A stretch of 64,000 nt of DNA, taken from Echinococcus granulosus. Taxonomy: Eukaryota; Platyhelminthes; Cestoda; Cyclophyllidea; Taeniidae. The stretch covers positions 409,980 to 473,979 of the forward strand of contig NW_020170387.1 in assembly GCF_000524195.1 (NCBI RefSeq), read 5' to 3'. Below the pieces are notes generated by a model, which made no database searches, had not been told where the DNA came from, and was given only the letters and a program-made list of their open reading frames with translations. Numbering within the stretch: position 1 is the first letter of the stretch; each line of letters starts with the position of its first letter. This document shows, piece by piece, positions 63,401 through 64,000 of the stretch. A program made the position numbers and the translations under genes.

Positions 63401-64000
63401 TGGTATTCCTTGTTCAGGTAATATCCCACTTTGTGGACTTCTCGTTGCAGGGAGGCCGGAGGATGCTCTGGGCGTCTATCAAGCTCTTTGTCGAAATATT
63501 CCGTTTGTTATTGTAGCAGTGAGTTGTTACAATTTAACGAATTGCAAACACCAAACAGACGGGTTAAAATTACTAGTCACACCTTGAATAACCCAGAATA
63601 ACGAAGCAATGCAGTTTATAAAAAAATAGAAATTACTACCATTTCACTACCTGCTAAGCAGAATGCCTTCAAGTCACTCGTAGTAGATAGACACCAGTGA
63701 AGTCTTTAAGCTTTAAGCAGTCAATTGATGGAATACCTTTCCCTCTAGGATAGCGGCGGCCTGGCATCTATTCTGGAACGATGCGTTTCGGAAATGGAAT
63801 ATTTACAGGGCAGTGGAAATTCATACACAGACGATGGGCTAGGTGAAATAGAGCTTGATGAGACTGAATCCTCCGAGAGGTTGGTACACTCAGTTCTTCG
63901 CCTACTTTTCATGGCATCCCTCATCAGGACCCAAGTGAGGCTAAATGATACAGAAAGTCTCGGCACTAAGAATAACTCACATCCCGGTTGTGATGGCGAT
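57461..64000 (+). CDS. TRPM-type channel, N-terminal half, with ankyrin repeats before the LSDAT region; runs off the right edge
   Basis: Exons: 57461-57769, 58446-58544, 59404-59502, 59898-60038, 60395-60520, 61138-61296, 61591-61762, 62015-62181, 62854-63049, 63418-63518 and 63749 onward. All have GT-AG borders and matching phases (mostly 0), and no stop interrupts about 600 codons. Residues 1-103 are basic then acidic. Residues 104-216 are ankyrin repeats (TPVHICAAMGDYVGVRKLL, IPLHYAAQTNLPTVIILLA). Residues about 259-560 match the TRPM homology region 1/2 (SLOG/LSDAT): PTNTFGQFETP, FVRIADDTPVDNL..LALTLYGSV, TWVITDGIYDSVAETMSHGI, VIGIVPWRRM, TRYLFVDSG, IPLCGLLVAGRPEDALGVYQ and VIVADSGGLASIL. 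TRPM proteins are tetrameric cation channels whose LSDAT region senses ligands in the cytosol. The MHR3/4 and pore parts would lie beyond the window. The last exon may end at GTGAGG at 63922 or so. A split into two genes is possible but not favoured. Confidence 0.85.

Noticed and set aside
1..64000. CRISPR arrays, insertion sequences or bacterial operon signals
   Set aside because: None seen; the intron-containing genes show this is eukaryotic nuclear DNA.

Overview
The window looks like nuclear DNA from a flatworm (platyhelminth), possibly a tapeworm. It is A+T-rich, the genes are split by GT-AG introns (one only about 74 bp, others over 1 kb), there are no operons or ribosome binding sites, and one gene is built from very small in-phase exons of the kind flatworms are known for. 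The species assignment is inference; nothing in the window proves it. All gene models below were read by eye from frames, splice sites and exon phase. A run of 100 N (37798-37897) is an assembly gap.

Layout. 1-870 (-): two exons of an unrecognised gene that leaves the window. 1435-2056: a large inverted-repeat (foldback) element. 3772-4400 (-): a divergent 14-3-3-like protein. 6351-9190 (-): a large, mostly disordered unrecognised protein in two exons. 12208-17935 (-): a tyrosine-rich gene with several possible endings, all exons in phase 0, including an 18-nt microexon. 17936-31590: about 13.6 kb in which I find no supportable gene. 31598-32051: protein-like fragments with stops. 35447-40181 (+): exons of a protein tyrosine phosphatase, broken by the N gap. 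42.6-43.9 kb: weak exon candidates. 46335-49485 (+): a complete DGAT2-type acyltransferase in four exons. 49618-52700 (-): several exon candidates of an unrecognised membrane protein gene, tail-to-tail with DGAT2. 53605-56125 (-): an RSBN1/KDM9 (DPY-21 type) JmjC-like demethylase in three exons. 57461-64000 (+): the N-terminal half of a TRPM-type channel whose cytosolic SLOG/LSDAT region is preceded by ankyrin repeats.

The genes do not form a pathway. They cover lipid storage (DGAT2), chromatin (RSBN1), phosphotyrosine signalling (PTP), phosphoserine binding (14-3-3-like) and ion transport (TRPM). The most unusual items are the tyrosine-rich gene with interchangeable phase-0 terminal exons and the ankyrin-LSDAT architecture of the TRPM-like gene.
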